Notes: generated by a model from the sequence alone, not told the origin. A stretch of DNA of 55,962 bases from Chrysochromulina tobinii (GCA_001275005.1 JWZX01002833.1:1-55962); one strand, 5' to 3'; shown: positions 45,193 through 53,971, counted from the first letter of the stretch. Translations and numbers: made by a program.

Positions 45193-46058
45193 CAGCTCAA
45201 AATCAGCGCGGGGGAGTCGCTGAGGCGGCCTCAACAACTCAAAATCTGCGCGGGGGAGTCGCTGAGGCGACCTCAACCACTCAAAAATCAGCGCGGGGGA
45301 GTCGCTGAGGCGGCCTCAACAACTCAAAACAGCTCAAAATCAGCGCGGAGGCGTCGTTGAGGCGGCCTCAACAACTCAAAATCAGCGCCGGGGAGTCGTT
45401 GAGGCGGCCTCAACAACTACTCAACAACTCAAAATCAGCGCCGGGGAGTCGCTGAGGCGGCCTCAACAACTCAAAATTAGCACCGGGGAGTCGCTGAGGC
45501 GACCTCAAAATCAGCGCCGGGGAGTCGCTGAGGCGGCCTCAACAACTCAAAATTAGCACCGGGGAGTCGCTGAGGTGACCTCAACAACTCAAAATCAGCG
45601 CGGGGGAGTCGTTGAGGTGACCTCAACAACTCAAAATCAGCGCGGGGGAGTCGCTGAGGCGGCCTCAACCACTCAAAATCAGCGCCGGGGAGTCGTTGAG
45701 GCGGCCTCAACAACTCAAAATCAGCGCGGGGGGGTTGTTGAGGCGGCCTCAACCACTCAAAACAGCTCAAAATCAGCGCGGGGGAGTCGCTGAGGCGGCC
45801 TCAACCACTCAAAATTAGCACCGGGGAGTCGCTGAGGTGACCTCAACAACTCAAAATCAGCGCGGGGGAGTCGCTGAGGCGGCCTCAACCACTCAAAATC
45901 ATTGCAGTGGGAGTCGTTGAGGCGGCCTCAACAACTCAAAATAGCTCAAAAGCAGCGCGGGAACGCGGGGGGGGTTGTTGAGGCGGCCTCAACCACTCAA
46001 AATCAGCGCGGGGGAGTCGTTGAGGCGGCCTCAACAACTCAAAACAGCTCAAAAGCAG
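45193..46058 (-). repeat. Satellite array L, about 19 copies of a 42-bp unit
   Basis: Each unit contains the near-palindrome TTGAGG-CCG-CCTCAA (as read on the minus strand) followed by CGACTCCCCCGCGCTGATTT. Variants carry CCCCGGCGC, or TTAGCACC in place of the usual segment. Unit length of 42 bp keeps 14-residue reading frames open on both strands, but these are repeats, not genes. The orientation is opposite to the array at 52231-52775. Confidence 0.95.
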
Positions 46059-46079
46059 TTATCAGCTGCGACGTCAGGA

Positions 46080-46227
46080 GCGAGGACGCCGTACTCGAGG
46101 CCGCCGTCGTGCGCGCCAGGGGCGGTGGGCAGCACCGGCTTCGCCGGGGCTTTGCTCACCTTGTCCGCATCCTCTACCGTTTCGATGGCAGCGTCGGTGG
46201 CAGCGTCGTTGAGGCGCGCGGCCATCT
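46080..46227 (+). other. Partial copy of OTU-gene sequence
   Basis: The segment near 46089-46130 (TCGTGCGCGCCAGGGGCGGT) matches plus-strand sequence near 44000-44040 inside the OTU gene (TCGTGCGCGCCAGGAGCGGT), in the same orientation. It looks like a degenerate copied fragment. Confidence 0.55.
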
Positions 46228-46250
46228 CGGTGATTGCTAAGCAATCACCG
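46228..46250. promoter_or_regulatory. Perfect 23-nt palindrome
   Basis: CGGTGATTGCT and AGCAATCACCG are exact inverse complements around a single central A. It lies 45 bp before the start of a set of 29-31 bp direct repeats and could be a protein-binding site, terminator hairpin or origin element. Confidence 0.8.
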
Positions 46251-46294
46251 TAACCTTTACCCGCTTAACGCTTCCCAGAGTTCACTGTGTCCTG

Positions 46295-46446
46295 TTTCAC
46301 TGTTAACAAGTAAGCCCAAAGAAAGTCACTGTTAACAAGTAAACCCAAAGAAAGTCACTGTTAACAAGTAAGCCCAAAGAAAGTTTCACTGTTAACAAGA
46401 AAGCCCAAAGAAAGTCACTGTTAACAAGTAAGCCCAAAGAAAGTCA
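46295..46446 (+). repeat. Five direct repeats of 29-31 bp before an ORFan start
   Basis: The unit CACTGTTAACAAGTAAGCCC, followed by AAAGAAAGT, is repeated five times with few changes and ends 12 bp before the ATG at 46458. Each unit contains the palindrome GTTAAC. It resembles iterons or a transcription-factor array. Confidence 0.9.
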
Positions 46447-46457
46447 CGCGACAGAAA

Positions 46458-47702
46458 ATGCTCGGGCGCGACGCCGCCGCCCTTGCCGGCCGCCTCGCGG
46501 CCGGCGACCCTGCGTTTGACTGGCAGCCTTTGGCCACGTTCATGGCGGCGGCGAGCGCGCCGGACGAGACGAGAGAGGCCGCCGCAACGCACGAGGCCAG
46601 GGCGTTTGCCGTGTCCGAGGAGCAGGAGGAGGAGGAGGCCAGGGCGGCCGCGGCGCCGCCTGCGGTGCGCAGCCAGGACGGAGCCCCTGGTAGCAGCACA
46701 GCGAGGCCCATCGAGCTCCATGACGGCGAAGAGGACGCGACGCCCGGGGGCACCGCGCCGCTGCCACCCGCCCCGCCGGTGGCGGGCCATCAGGGGCAGC
46801 CGTCGAGCTCGGCACCGCTGCGCCGCGATCCGGCTGCGGTTCCCGCGGCCAGGCCGGGCACGCGCCCGCCCAGCAGGCTCGACGAGGCGGCGTGGGGCGC
46901 CTACGTCTACAAGAACAACAAGACCGAGACGTGGCGCGCCACGTGGGGCTTCAGCGGCGACACCAAAAAGTACGACTTGAAGGTGAAGAAGGACGAGACG
47001 ATCCTCGCTGCGAAACGTTTGCCCTCGAAGGAGGCGGCGGCGATGATTCGGTTCGAGACTCTCCTCACCTTCGGCGAGCAGGACCGCATCCCGTGGGACC
47101 TGCGCGAGTTCTACAAGAAGCGCAAGGCCCTCGACTCGATCGCGGAGCGGGCGCTGCTGGCTGAGGTGCGGGCCGTCGTGGCGCCCCGTCACGGCGTCCC
47201 GGACCCGTTCGGCGAGTGGGAGATGGTCCAACGGCTCGCCAAGCGGCCGTGCCAGGAGCTCGCCCAGCTCGTGGTGCTCGCGGCGAAGTTGGCGCCCGCG
47301 ATCGAGTCGCAGGAAGGCGGCCAACCGGCGCCGCAGGGGGATCACGGGCAGGGTGCGACGCAAGCGATGACCGCGGCCACCGCGGCCAGCACGCAGCCGG
47401 CCGTCCTCAGCACGCAGGAGGTGGCGCAGCTCGCGCAGCAGCCGGAGTGGGTGGACGAGTGCGCGCGCTACGGCGAGTGCGAGGAAGATGAGGAGGAGGA
47501 TGGCGAGGAGGAAGGAGAGGAGGAGGAGGAGGAGGAGGTCGAGGAAGGGGAAGAAGGGGAGGGGGACTCGGAGCTGGCGGCGGCGGTGGTGGGGGGTGGA
47601 TCCACCGCGGCGGCCTCGACCAGAGAGGGGGCAAGCCTCAACTTCCTCAGCACCGACGACGACCTCCTGCCCCACGTGGCGACGCCGGTCGACGACGCCT
47701 GA
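46458..47702 (+). CDS. ORFan with an OTU-gene-derived N-terminus
   Basis: The 414-aa protein starts with about 40 residues (DAAALAGRLAAGDPAFDWQP) that match residues of the OTU gene linker (DDAALAGRLAAADPEWDWAP, near 43450-43380), also at the DNA level, so the two genes share a segment. A disordered Ala/Pro region follows. The central part (about 135-260) is probably folded: LDEAAWGAYVYKNNKTETWR, KKYDLKVKKDETI and FYKKRKALDSIAERALLAEV. The C-terminus is a long Glu/Asp run and an Ala/Gly/Ser tail. I do not recognise the family. The acidic tract could suit a nucleic-acid mimic or chromatin binding, but that is speculation. Confidence 0.55.
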   Translation: MLGRDAAALAGRLAAGDPAFDWQPLATFMAAASAPDETREAAATHEARAFAVSEEQEEEEARAAAAPPAVRSQDGAPGSSTARPIELHDGEEDATPGGTAPLPPAPPVAGHQGQPSSSAPLRRDPAAVPAARPGTRPPSRLDEAAWGAYVYKNNKTETWRATWGFSGDTKKYDLKVKKDETILAAKRLPSKEAAAMIRFETLLTFGEQDRIPWDLREFYKKRKALDSIAERALLAEVRAVVAPRHGVPDPFGEWEMVQRLAKRPCQELAQLVVLAAKLAPAIESQEGGQPAPQGDHGQGATQAMTAATAASTQPAVLSTQEVAQLAQQPEWVDECARYGECEEDEEEDGEEEGEEEEEEEVEEGEEGEGDSELAAAVVGGGSTAAASTREGASLNFLSTDDDLLPHVATPVDDA

Positions 47703-47876
47703 TGATGGTGTTTTTTTAGTCGCCCGGTGACGGTGGCTTCTGCGCGGGTCGCGCCCGTGTCTTCCCGAGAGTGTGGGGCGCGGCGGTCTCGTAACGGGCG
47801 GCGCACGTGTGGCCAGGGTTTTGGTTCTACCATCTATTACAGCAGGCATTCAGAGCGTGAATGCGAACACCGCACG

Positions 47877-49088
47877 TCAGTGCATGTAGTAAACGTACCG
47901 CCAGAACGGATCGTGCCCCGCGGGTGGCACGGGAAGCGGCCCCGCGAGTAGCCCGGCGAGTGCAGCGGCCTGGGCCGGTGGCAGGTTGGCCAAACCCCCC
48001 GCCGGCGGAGGAGGAGCGTTCCGAAGCCGGAGCACGTGGAGCAGGGCGTCGTGGAAGGGGCTCAGAGCAGGCGCCGGCTGGGCGCCCGCGTGCGCCGGGT
48101 GCGCCATCCCCACCGGCGCGAAGATGCGCATGTGCACGTGCGACTGATAGGCGTTCTCCTCGCAAAAGTGGCCCGGGTCGTACTCGACCGTGTACCTCAG
48201 CGCATTGGCGGCGCCCGCGGCGCACAACAAGGGCGGGAAGCCCTGGGCGCCCACAAAGTTTCGGAGCAGCCCCAGCACCATGCCGGGGGCGCGGTACGCG
48301 TCCGTGCCCACGGCGGGGTAGCCGGCGAGCGTATCCAGCGGGCACTTGCCATTGGAATCCCAGCAGCCATTCCCCGTTTCGGCCACGTTGATGTGGCCGA
48401 CATCCACCCACCCCGAGCCCCCCGAGGCGTGCGTCTGCTGCTGCTGCACGACGCACCGGTGCTGCCACGGGAGCGCGCCCGGCGCAAGTGGCCCCGCCGC
48501 TGCTCCCAATCCTGCCACAGCCGCCGCTGCCGCCGCCATCGCGGCGTGCGCGCCATCCAGCGCCGGCGCCCACGCGACGCAACCCTGCCACGCCGCTGGT
48601 TGAGGGTTCTGCAGGAAGGGGTCGAGCACGCGCACCTGCCAGACGAGCCTCGTCGGGAGCCCCGCAAGCGCCGCAGAGGTCATCGGGGCGTTGGGCGGAA
48701 GAGCCGGCGGCGGGTAGTGGTAGAACCGGAGGACCACCGTCGCCACGTGCTCGCGCCCGAGCAGGTTCAGCTGCTTGAGCGGATGCGCGCCGAACGGCAC
48801 GCCGGTCGGCGGCTGCGTGCCGGTGGAGTTTGCGAGGCCGCCCCCGTAGAGCTCGAGCGGGTTGGCCGCCCCCGGAATGGCGAGCGGCGGCGGGAGGCCC
48901 GGCTGGTAGTAGCCCTCCGGGTTGGGGCCGGCTGCCGGTCCAAAGTTTCCTAGCTTTCGCATGCCCCAGATCCCGTATCCCGCTCGCGCGTCAGGCAGGC
49001 CCGCCGGGTGGCCCGGATTGCCCGGGATGGCGGCTAAGGCCGCGGCGTGGGCAGCGGCCGCAGGCATCGGCGCAGGTGGCGCAGCCAT
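47877..49088 (-). CDS. ORFan, about 403 aa, Ala/Pro-rich with a conserved-looking core
   Basis: ATG at 49088 is chosen because the leader before it matches that of the OTU gene at identical spacing. The protein starts with Pro/Ala-rich sequence and then GYGIWGMRKLGNFGPA and YYQPGLPPP. The core has REHVATVVLRFYHYPPP, RLVWQVRVLDPFLQNPQP, QHRCVVQQQQTHAS, WVDVGHINVAETGNGCWDSN and YDPGHFCEENAYQSHVHMR, which look like beta strands of a globular domain rich in His, Cys and Trp. The end (PFWRYVYYMH) is aromatic. No family is recognised. A structural protein of a mobile element is one possibility, without direct support. Confidence 0.5.
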   Translation of the reverse strand: MAAPPAPMPAAAAHAAALAAIPGNPGHPAGLPDARAGYGIWGMRKLGNFGPAAGPNPEGYYQPGLPPPLAIPGAANPLELYGGGLANSTGTQPPTGVPFGAHPLKQLNLLGREHVATVVLRFYHYPPPALPPNAPMTSAALAGLPTRLVWQVRVLDPFLQNPQPAAWQGCVAWAPALDGAHAAMAAAAAAVAGLGAAAGPLAPGALPWQHRCVVQQQQTHASGGSGWVDVGHINVAETGNGCWDSNGKCPLDTLAGYPAVGTDAYRAPGMVLGLLRNFVGAQGFPPLLCAAGAANALRYTVEYDPGHFCEENAYQSHVHMRIFAPVGMAHPAHAGAQPAPALSPFHDALLHVLRLRNAPPPPAGGLANLPPAQAAALAGLLAGPLPVPPAGHDPFWRYVYYMH

Positions 49089-49150
49089 GGCGATCGTCCA
49101 ATCGCTGACTCTTTGTCGCCTGACCTGGTGCGCGCAAAAAGTTGCTCCGA
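49089..49150 (-). promoter_or_regulatory. Conserved leader B (ORFan at 47877-49088)
   Basis: This matches leader A at 45015-45077, including CGTCCAATCGCTGAC (49095-49109 plus strand) and TGCGCGCAAAA further upstream. It is 7 bp from the ATG, as in leader A. Confidence 0.7.
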
Positions 49151-49427
49151 ATGGGGAAAGTTTGTGCTCCAAGGCAACACAAGACAAGACTAGAACAAGA
49201 TGTGAAGGATCCCCCGTCGACTCGGGTTGTGCGTGTGCTGTTTCTGTGTGTGTCTCAGCTGTCCAACACTTTTGTTGAGGGGACAAACGGTGGGTCACGT
49301 ACGCCCCCAGCCCTTTCCATGAATCTATTTGCAAGAGACGTGGAGTGAGGGACGGGGAGCCGCGACGAAACTGAGCTGATCAGAACTAAGTTTCCCCGCT
49401 TCCACAGAGACAAACTTCTCGAGAATC
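49151..49427. other. Divergent intergenic region
   Basis: This sits between the ORFan start at 49088 and a possible plus-strand start at 49428. It has ACAAGACAAGACTAG-like A/C-rich sequence similar to that upstream of leader A (45140). Nothing else is recognised. Confidence 0.4.
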
Positions 49428-50840
49428 ATGGATGCCACTCGAGAGGCTGACTGCATCGCGTCGCTCGTGGCGCGGCTGGGAGCGGGCGCCGACTCGGAGG
49501 CTGCTCGTGACGCTGCGCGCGCCAAGACCCCAAAACGTCCCTATGGCTCGGGCGCGACTGGGGCTGGGGCAGAGGCTCGGGGGCTGAGCGGGAGAGGAGG
49601 GGGGTGGCGCGGGCAGCGGCGGCAAGGGCGGCGCCGAGCGCTGCGGCGGCGGCGGCGAGGGCGGCGGCGGCGAGGGCGATGGCGAGGGCGGTGGCGGCGG
49701 GGGGCGGGGGGATGGCGGCGGCAGCGTGGGCGAGGGTGGCGGCGAGGGCCGGGTGGCAAGGGTGGAGGCAGCGGCGCCCTCATGAGCGGCGGTGAAATTG
49801 GCGGCGGTGGCGAGGGCGGAGCGGCGAGCGCGGCGGCTGTCGGGCGGCAGGGGCGGCGGCGCCGGAATCGAGGAAGGGGGCGGATGGGGGCGCGGGCGGC
49901 GGTTGTTGCACGGAGGGCGGGGGCGGCGGCGGCGGCCGCAGCGGCGAGGGAGGCGGTGGCGCCGAGGGCTTTGGCGGCAACGATGGCGGCGTGGGCGGGG
50001 ACCTGTGGCTGGGGGAGGGTGGCGCGGCGGCGCCAGCGGTGGCTGAGGCGGCGGGAGGGACGCGCCTGTTGCTGGCGGGTGTCAGGCGTGGGCGCAGGCG
50101 ATGGCGTCGGGTAGTGGCGGGGACGGTGGTGGGGACGGCGGCGATGGCGCCGGCAAAGGGTGGTGATGACGTTTGGCTTAGCGGTGCTGACGGTGGTCGC
50201 GACGGCGGTGGGGGGCGACAATGTGAGGACGGCGGCGGCGGAGGTGGAGGAGGTGACGCAACTCGGCGGTGGCGAGGGCGGAGACCGACACGCCGATGCC
50301 GATGCCGGTGGTGTTTGTGGTTGTGGAGACGGTGGTGGTGACGGCAGCGGGGACGGCGGGTGAGGCGATGCACGGAGGCGGCTACGGCGGAGGCGAAGGG
50401 CGGAAGCTTTCAAGGCGATGGCGATGGCGGTGATCGTGGCGCTGATTGGAGCGGGCGGTGGGGATGTCGGCGGACACGAAGGCGGAAGCAATGGCGGCTA
50501 AGGCGGGGGCGGCGAAGGCGGTGGCGGTGGCGGTGGCGTTGGTTGTGGCCTTGGTGGTGGCGGCTGCGATGATGGGGATGGATGGGGTGGTGATGGCGGA
50601 GGCGACAGAGGTGCAGGCCATGCGAAGCGGCTTTCAAAGCGGATGGCGATGGTGATGGTGACGGCCGTGGAGATGGCAATGTGGAAGGGGCGGCCTTGGG
50701 CGCGATGGCGGAGGCGGAGGCGGCGGTAAGAGGGACCCAATTTATGAACTCAGCAGCGTAGGCGATGGCGATCTCAGCGGTGGCGGTCTCGGCGACTGCG
50801 ATCGCAGCGGAGGCATCTTGGGGTGGTGGCGGAGGCGCCA
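49428..50840 (+). repeat. G-rich low-complexity tract, possibly a decayed gene
   Basis: About 1.4 kb is built from GGC, GAG, GAT and GGT triplets, with the plus strand strongly purine- and G-rich. A reading frame starts plausibly at 49428 (MDATREADCIASLVARLGAG) but soon becomes Gly/Arg repeats and ends at 50114; the other strand gives Pro-rich frames. Trinucleotide repeats keep all frames open, so coding potential cannot be judged. Many G-runs could form G-quadruplexes. Confidence 0.7.
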
Positions 50841-51121
50841 GTGTCAGTGGAGCTGGCAAATGGTCGCTGCACCAACTTGTGAAGATGCGAGCGTCGTGGG
50901 GTTGGAGTCGGTGACGAAGGGACCGGCCATCAAAGATCCCGTCGCTGTTAAGAGAAGGAGCGTTAGTGTGAAGCGCCGCACAGGAACATCCCCCGAAGGC
51001 AACTTCGCGAGCCATGAACGTTCCATCGAGTCTCGCCCTTGTCAAAGTTTGTTTCCTTTTCTGTCACTCATACTTGCTCGTTGGACGCGAGCGGAGTGGC
51101 CTGGCTCTCGATCTTTGGCGC

Positions 51122-52057
51122 ATGGCCGATGCCTCGGCCTCCTCTGACTCGCCGCCGCCGCCGCGGCCGAGCAGGGACGACGGCGACGACGACGACGACG
51201 GCGACGGCGTCGCCCCGCCGGGGACGTCACACTCGAGGAAGCGGCCGCTGCCTGGCCTGTCGCATTCCTCCCAGGAGATGTCATCGCAAGAGTCCCATGA
51301 AGGATATGAAGGCAGCCAGGAGTCGGAGGCCGCTGGCGCCGACCTCGAAACGCCATTTGACCCGGCGGCGGCGAGCAGCCCATCGGCCACGGGAGGCGTC
51401 GGCGCCTCGCCAGCCTCGGGGGCAACCACCGGCGGGCTGCCTGCTGCACCCATCTACCCACCCCCTTCACAGCTGCCGGCTCTGTCGCCTGGCGCGCCGC
51501 CGGGCAGCGCCGACTCGGTGCTGCCAATGGAGGCGGACAGCGCATCGCCCCCGCCGCCGCCCTCGTCTTCGATGTACTCTGACTGCTCACCGATGCCCCC
51601 GCGCATCCTCACCTACGGTGCGGCTGCGGCTAGCACCTCAAGTGAGGAGGAGGTGCGTCCGTACGCGCCGGCGGCGGCGGCAGTGAAGCTGGTGGAGGCG
51701 GACGCGAGCCTCAAGGCGGCCGCGCCGCTGTCCCTCGCGCCAGCTCCGGAGGCGGCGGCGGCGCAGGCAGAGGCTGTGGCGGAGGAGGTGCTCGCTTGCG
51801 TGGCTTGGCTGCTCGATGCGCTGGAGGGCGAGGAGGCGTGGGAGGAGTTGGAGGCGGACGCGTGGGAGGAGGCGGAGGCTGACGCGATGGCGGAGGCCGC
51901 GGCCGTGGCCGTGGCCGTGGCCGTGGCCGTGGCGGTGCCGCCGCCGCTGGGTGCGCACGAGGCGGACCCCTACGCCTCCACGGCGTCGGCCTCCACCTAT
52001 GTCCCGGGTGCCAGAACGGACTCCTCGTACAACGACCTCGAGCTCGATGATGACTGA
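51122..52057 (+). CDS. ORFan, disordered Ala/Ser/Pro-rich acidic protein
   Basis: The ATG at 51122 (MADASASSDSPPPP) is preferred; another in-frame ATG at 51014 would add 36 hydrophobic-containing residues. About 311 aa: a Ser/Asp/Pro-rich N-terminus with RKRPLPG, a Ser/Glu stretch (SSQEMSSQESHEGYEGSQ), Ala/Pro repeats, then an Ala/Glu helical segment (LLDALEGEEAWEELEADAWE) and an AVAVAV run coded by GCCGTG repeats. No domain is recognised. Upstream there is CTCGTTGGACG, a weak partial match to the shared leader of the other genes in this block. Confidence 0.45.
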   Translation: MADASASSDSPPPPRPSRDDGDDDDDGDGVAPPGTSHSRKRPLPGLSHSSQEMSSQESHEGYEGSQESEAAGADLETPFDPAAASSPSATGGVGASPASGATTGGLPAAPIYPPPSQLPALSPGAPPGSADSVLPMEADSASPPPPPSSSMYSDCSPMPPRILTYGAAAASTSSEEEVRPYAPAAAAVKLVEADASLKAAAPLSLAPAPEAAAAQAEAVAEEVLACVAWLLDALEGEEAWEELEADAWEEAEADAMAEAAAVAVAVAVAVAVPPPLGAHEADPYASTASASTYVPGARTDSSYNDLELDDD

Positions 52058-52230
52058 CTGTGATTCTGTTTGTGTGGATTGCTAGAATTCTTCATGCTTC
52101 CGTGGCTCCCAACTCGCGCGTGCGCTCTAACGCGGACACACGGAGTACACAGGTCGCGTGCAACTGTGACCACAACGTCCGCTTCATGCGCGCGCGCTCG
52201 CATGCAGAGAGCGCCGGGCCAAAGATGTGT

Positions 52231-52775
52231 TTTTGAGTGGTTGAGGCCGCCTCAGCGACTCCCCCGCGCTGATTTTGAGTGGTTGAGGCCGCCTCAGCGA
52301 CTCCCCGGCGCTGATTTTGAGTTGTTGAGGCCGCCTCAGCGACTCCCCCGCGCTGATTTTGAGTGGTTGAGGTCGCCTCAGCGACTCCCCGGCGCTGATT
52401 TTGAGTTGTTGAGGCCGCCTCAACGACTCCCCCGCGCCGATTTTGAGTGGTTGAGGCCGCCTCAGCGACTCCCCGGCGCTGATTTTGAGTTGTTGAGGCC
52501 GCCTCAACGACTCCCCCGCGCTGATTTTGAGTGGTTGAGGCCGCCTCAACGACTCCCCCGCGCTGATTTTGAGTTGTTGAGGCCGCCTCAGCGACTCATC
52601 CGCGCTGATTTTGAGCTGTTTTGAGTTATAGAGGCCGCCTCAACGACTCCCCCGCGCTGATTTTGAGTTGTTGAGTAGTTGTTGAGGCCGCCTCAACGAC
52701 TCCCCGGCGCTGATTTTGAGTTGTTGAGGCCGCCTCAACGACGCCCCGGCGCTGATTTTGAGTCGTTGAGGCCGC
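52231..52775 (+). repeat. Satellite array R, about 12 full copies plus one partial
   Basis: It has the same 42-bp unit as array L, on the opposite strand (TTGAGGCCGCCTCAGCGACT and CCCCCGCGCTGATTTTGAG). It begins about 170 bp after the stop of the ORFan at 52057. Together the arrays form inverted repeats around 6.2 kb of DNA. Confidence 0.95.
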
Positions 52776-52993
52776 AGAGCTGCAACTCGCCTGTTGTATG
52801 TTGATGTTGTATGTTGAATCTTGAATGATCAGCGTTCAGCGTTCAGCGTTCCGAGTATCCGAAAGCCGCCGAGTGTTAACACCCGATAGTTCACAGCCGA
52901 GTTGTTAACACCTTCAAAGCCCACCTGGGTTATCCAAGTAGTTCACTCTCAATTGGGTTCTTGGTGTTCTTGGCTCACAGCGGCGCGGCGCTC
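52776..52993 (+). promoter_or_regulatory. Region upstream of TVP23
   Basis: It contains short direct repeats (TTGTATGTTGA twice, CAGCGTT three times) and the perfect palindrome GTGTTAACAC near 52873, followed 35 bp later by GTTGTTAACACC. The GTTAAC core also occurs before other genes in the window. Confidence 0.45.
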
Positions 52994-53971
52994 ATGGCAT
53001 CCAACGCTGCCGCCAAAACGTTGGATGTTCCGAAGAAAGTCCCACCGCTACGCGCCTTACCACCAGCGCCGCCATCACCGCCGTTGCTCATCCAGGAGAG
53101 CCCGATAGTCTTCACTGAGCATATGGAAGAGAGTGTGCGAGGGCGGCGCCTCGAGCATCATTTTTTGCCCCGAATTTTCCATATGCTCTTCAAGACACTT
53201 GCGGTCTTCGTGTACCTGGTACAAATGCTGACTGCGCGCGCCGACGCCACGCCGCCGAGGCTGCTGCTGCCTGATCGGCTCACACCAGCGTGGCCGCATA
53301 GCCGCAAGCGCGGTTGCAGCTCTGCGGGCTGCGCGTACGGCCTCTGCATCCTCAGGCGCATTGCTCACGCGCCACCTCTCTCTCGCCGCCCACCGCAGAC
53401 GGCGGGCCTCTGGGGCACCTCGTACGTGCTCACTTTTGTGCTCGTAACGATGCTGATGGCCATGGGTGCGCGCGCCCCGCGTTTCGTCTCAGCGCGGCCG
53501 CTGCCCAGCTCCTTCCTGCGCCTCTGCTGCTGCCTGAGCCACTACTGCTGCCGCTGCCGCGCAGATTTCTGGACAGTCAAAAACATCTCTGGCCGGTTGC
53601 TCGTCGGCCTGCGATGGTGGAACGTCGTCGATGACAAGGGTGAGTCGAAATGGCACTTTCAAAGTTTCGAGGACCAGAGGTTTGTGCATCCGACAGACTC
53701 CAACATCTTTTGGCTCGCGCTCTTCATCTCGCCCATCGTCTGGGGTATTCTCGCCATCGGGGCGCTGCTCTCGTTCAAATTCATGTGGTTCTTGCTCGTC
53801 CAGGTTGCATTTGGCCTCAGCGTGATCAACGCTTACGGATATGTGAAGTGCAAGCGAGACGCCAGCAAAAAGCTGCAAGCGTTCGGCGGCACAGTTTTTA
53901 CGCGAGGGCTGCAGGCGTATGCGTCCATGCGCTCACGATCCGGTGGCGGTGGGGGCAGCGCCCCGATCTGA
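52994..53971 (+). CDS. TVP23: TVP23-family Golgi membrane protein, three exons
   Basis: Inferred CDS join(52994..53218,53399..53465,53565..53971), 232 aa. Splicing gives FHMLFKTLAVFVYL, then TAGLWGTSYVLTFVLVTMLMAM joined to DFWTVKNISGRLLVGLRWWN, the TVP23/FAM18 signature, and then NIFWLALFISPIVWGILAIG, LSFKFMWFLL and INAYGYVKCKRD. Four hydrophobic helices match the family. TVP23 proteins work in late-Golgi vesicle traffic. Intron 1 (53219-53398, GT-AG, 180 nt) and intron 2 (53466-53564, GT-AG, 99 nt) are both multiples of three and stop-free, so the unspliced frame stays open and would insert Arg/Cys-rich sequence between the helices. The ATG at 52994 is the first in frame. Confidence 0.85.
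   Translation: MASNAAAKTLDVPKKVPPLRALPPAPPSPPLLIQESPIVFTEHMEESVRGRRLEHHFLPRIFHMLFKTLAVFVYLVQMLTARADATPPRLLLPDRLTPAWPHSRKRGCSSAGCAYGLCILRRIAHAPPLSRRPPQTAGLWGTSYVLTFVLVTMLMAMGARAPRFVSARPLPSSFLRLCCCLSHYCCRCRADFWTVKNISGRLLVGLRWWNVVDDKGESKWHFQSFEDQRFVHPTDSNIFWLALFISPIVWGILAIGALLSFKFMWFLLVQVAFGLSVINAYGYVKCKRDASKKLQAFGGTVFTRGLQAYASMRSRSGGGGGSAPI
53219..53398 (+). other. TVP23 intron 1, 180 nt, in frame and stop-free
   Basis: Donor CTG|GTACAA and acceptor CACCGCAG|ACGG. The intervening translation (Arg/Leu/Pro/Cys-rich) has no counterpart in the family. Confidence 0.7.
53466..53564 (+). other. TVP23 intron 2, 99 nt, in frame and stop-free
   Basis: Donor ATGG|GTGCGC and acceptor GCGCAG|ATTTC. Removal creates MAMDFWTVKN, the conserved family sequence, which is good evidence for splicing. 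Confidence 0.8.

Noticed and set aside
45193-46058. CRISPR-like regular repeats
   Set aside because: Units are contiguous 42-bp satellites without unique spacers, in eukaryotic DNA, and with no cas genes.
49541-50491. Minus-strand Pro/Ser-rich 316-codon frame
   Set aside because: It is a shadow of the G-rich triplet repeats; all frames are open and no domain is visible.
52070-52624. Open frame coding a 14-residue repeat protein (LRPPQRLPRADFE type)
   Set aside because: A 42-bp satellite without stops gives such frames on both strands; there is no start context or non-repeat domain.
42057-52775. Virophage, Polinton or giant-virus insertion
   Set aside because: I saw no capsid, packaging ATPase, DNA polymerase B or integrase. 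The shared leaders are suggestive, but not enough for that call.
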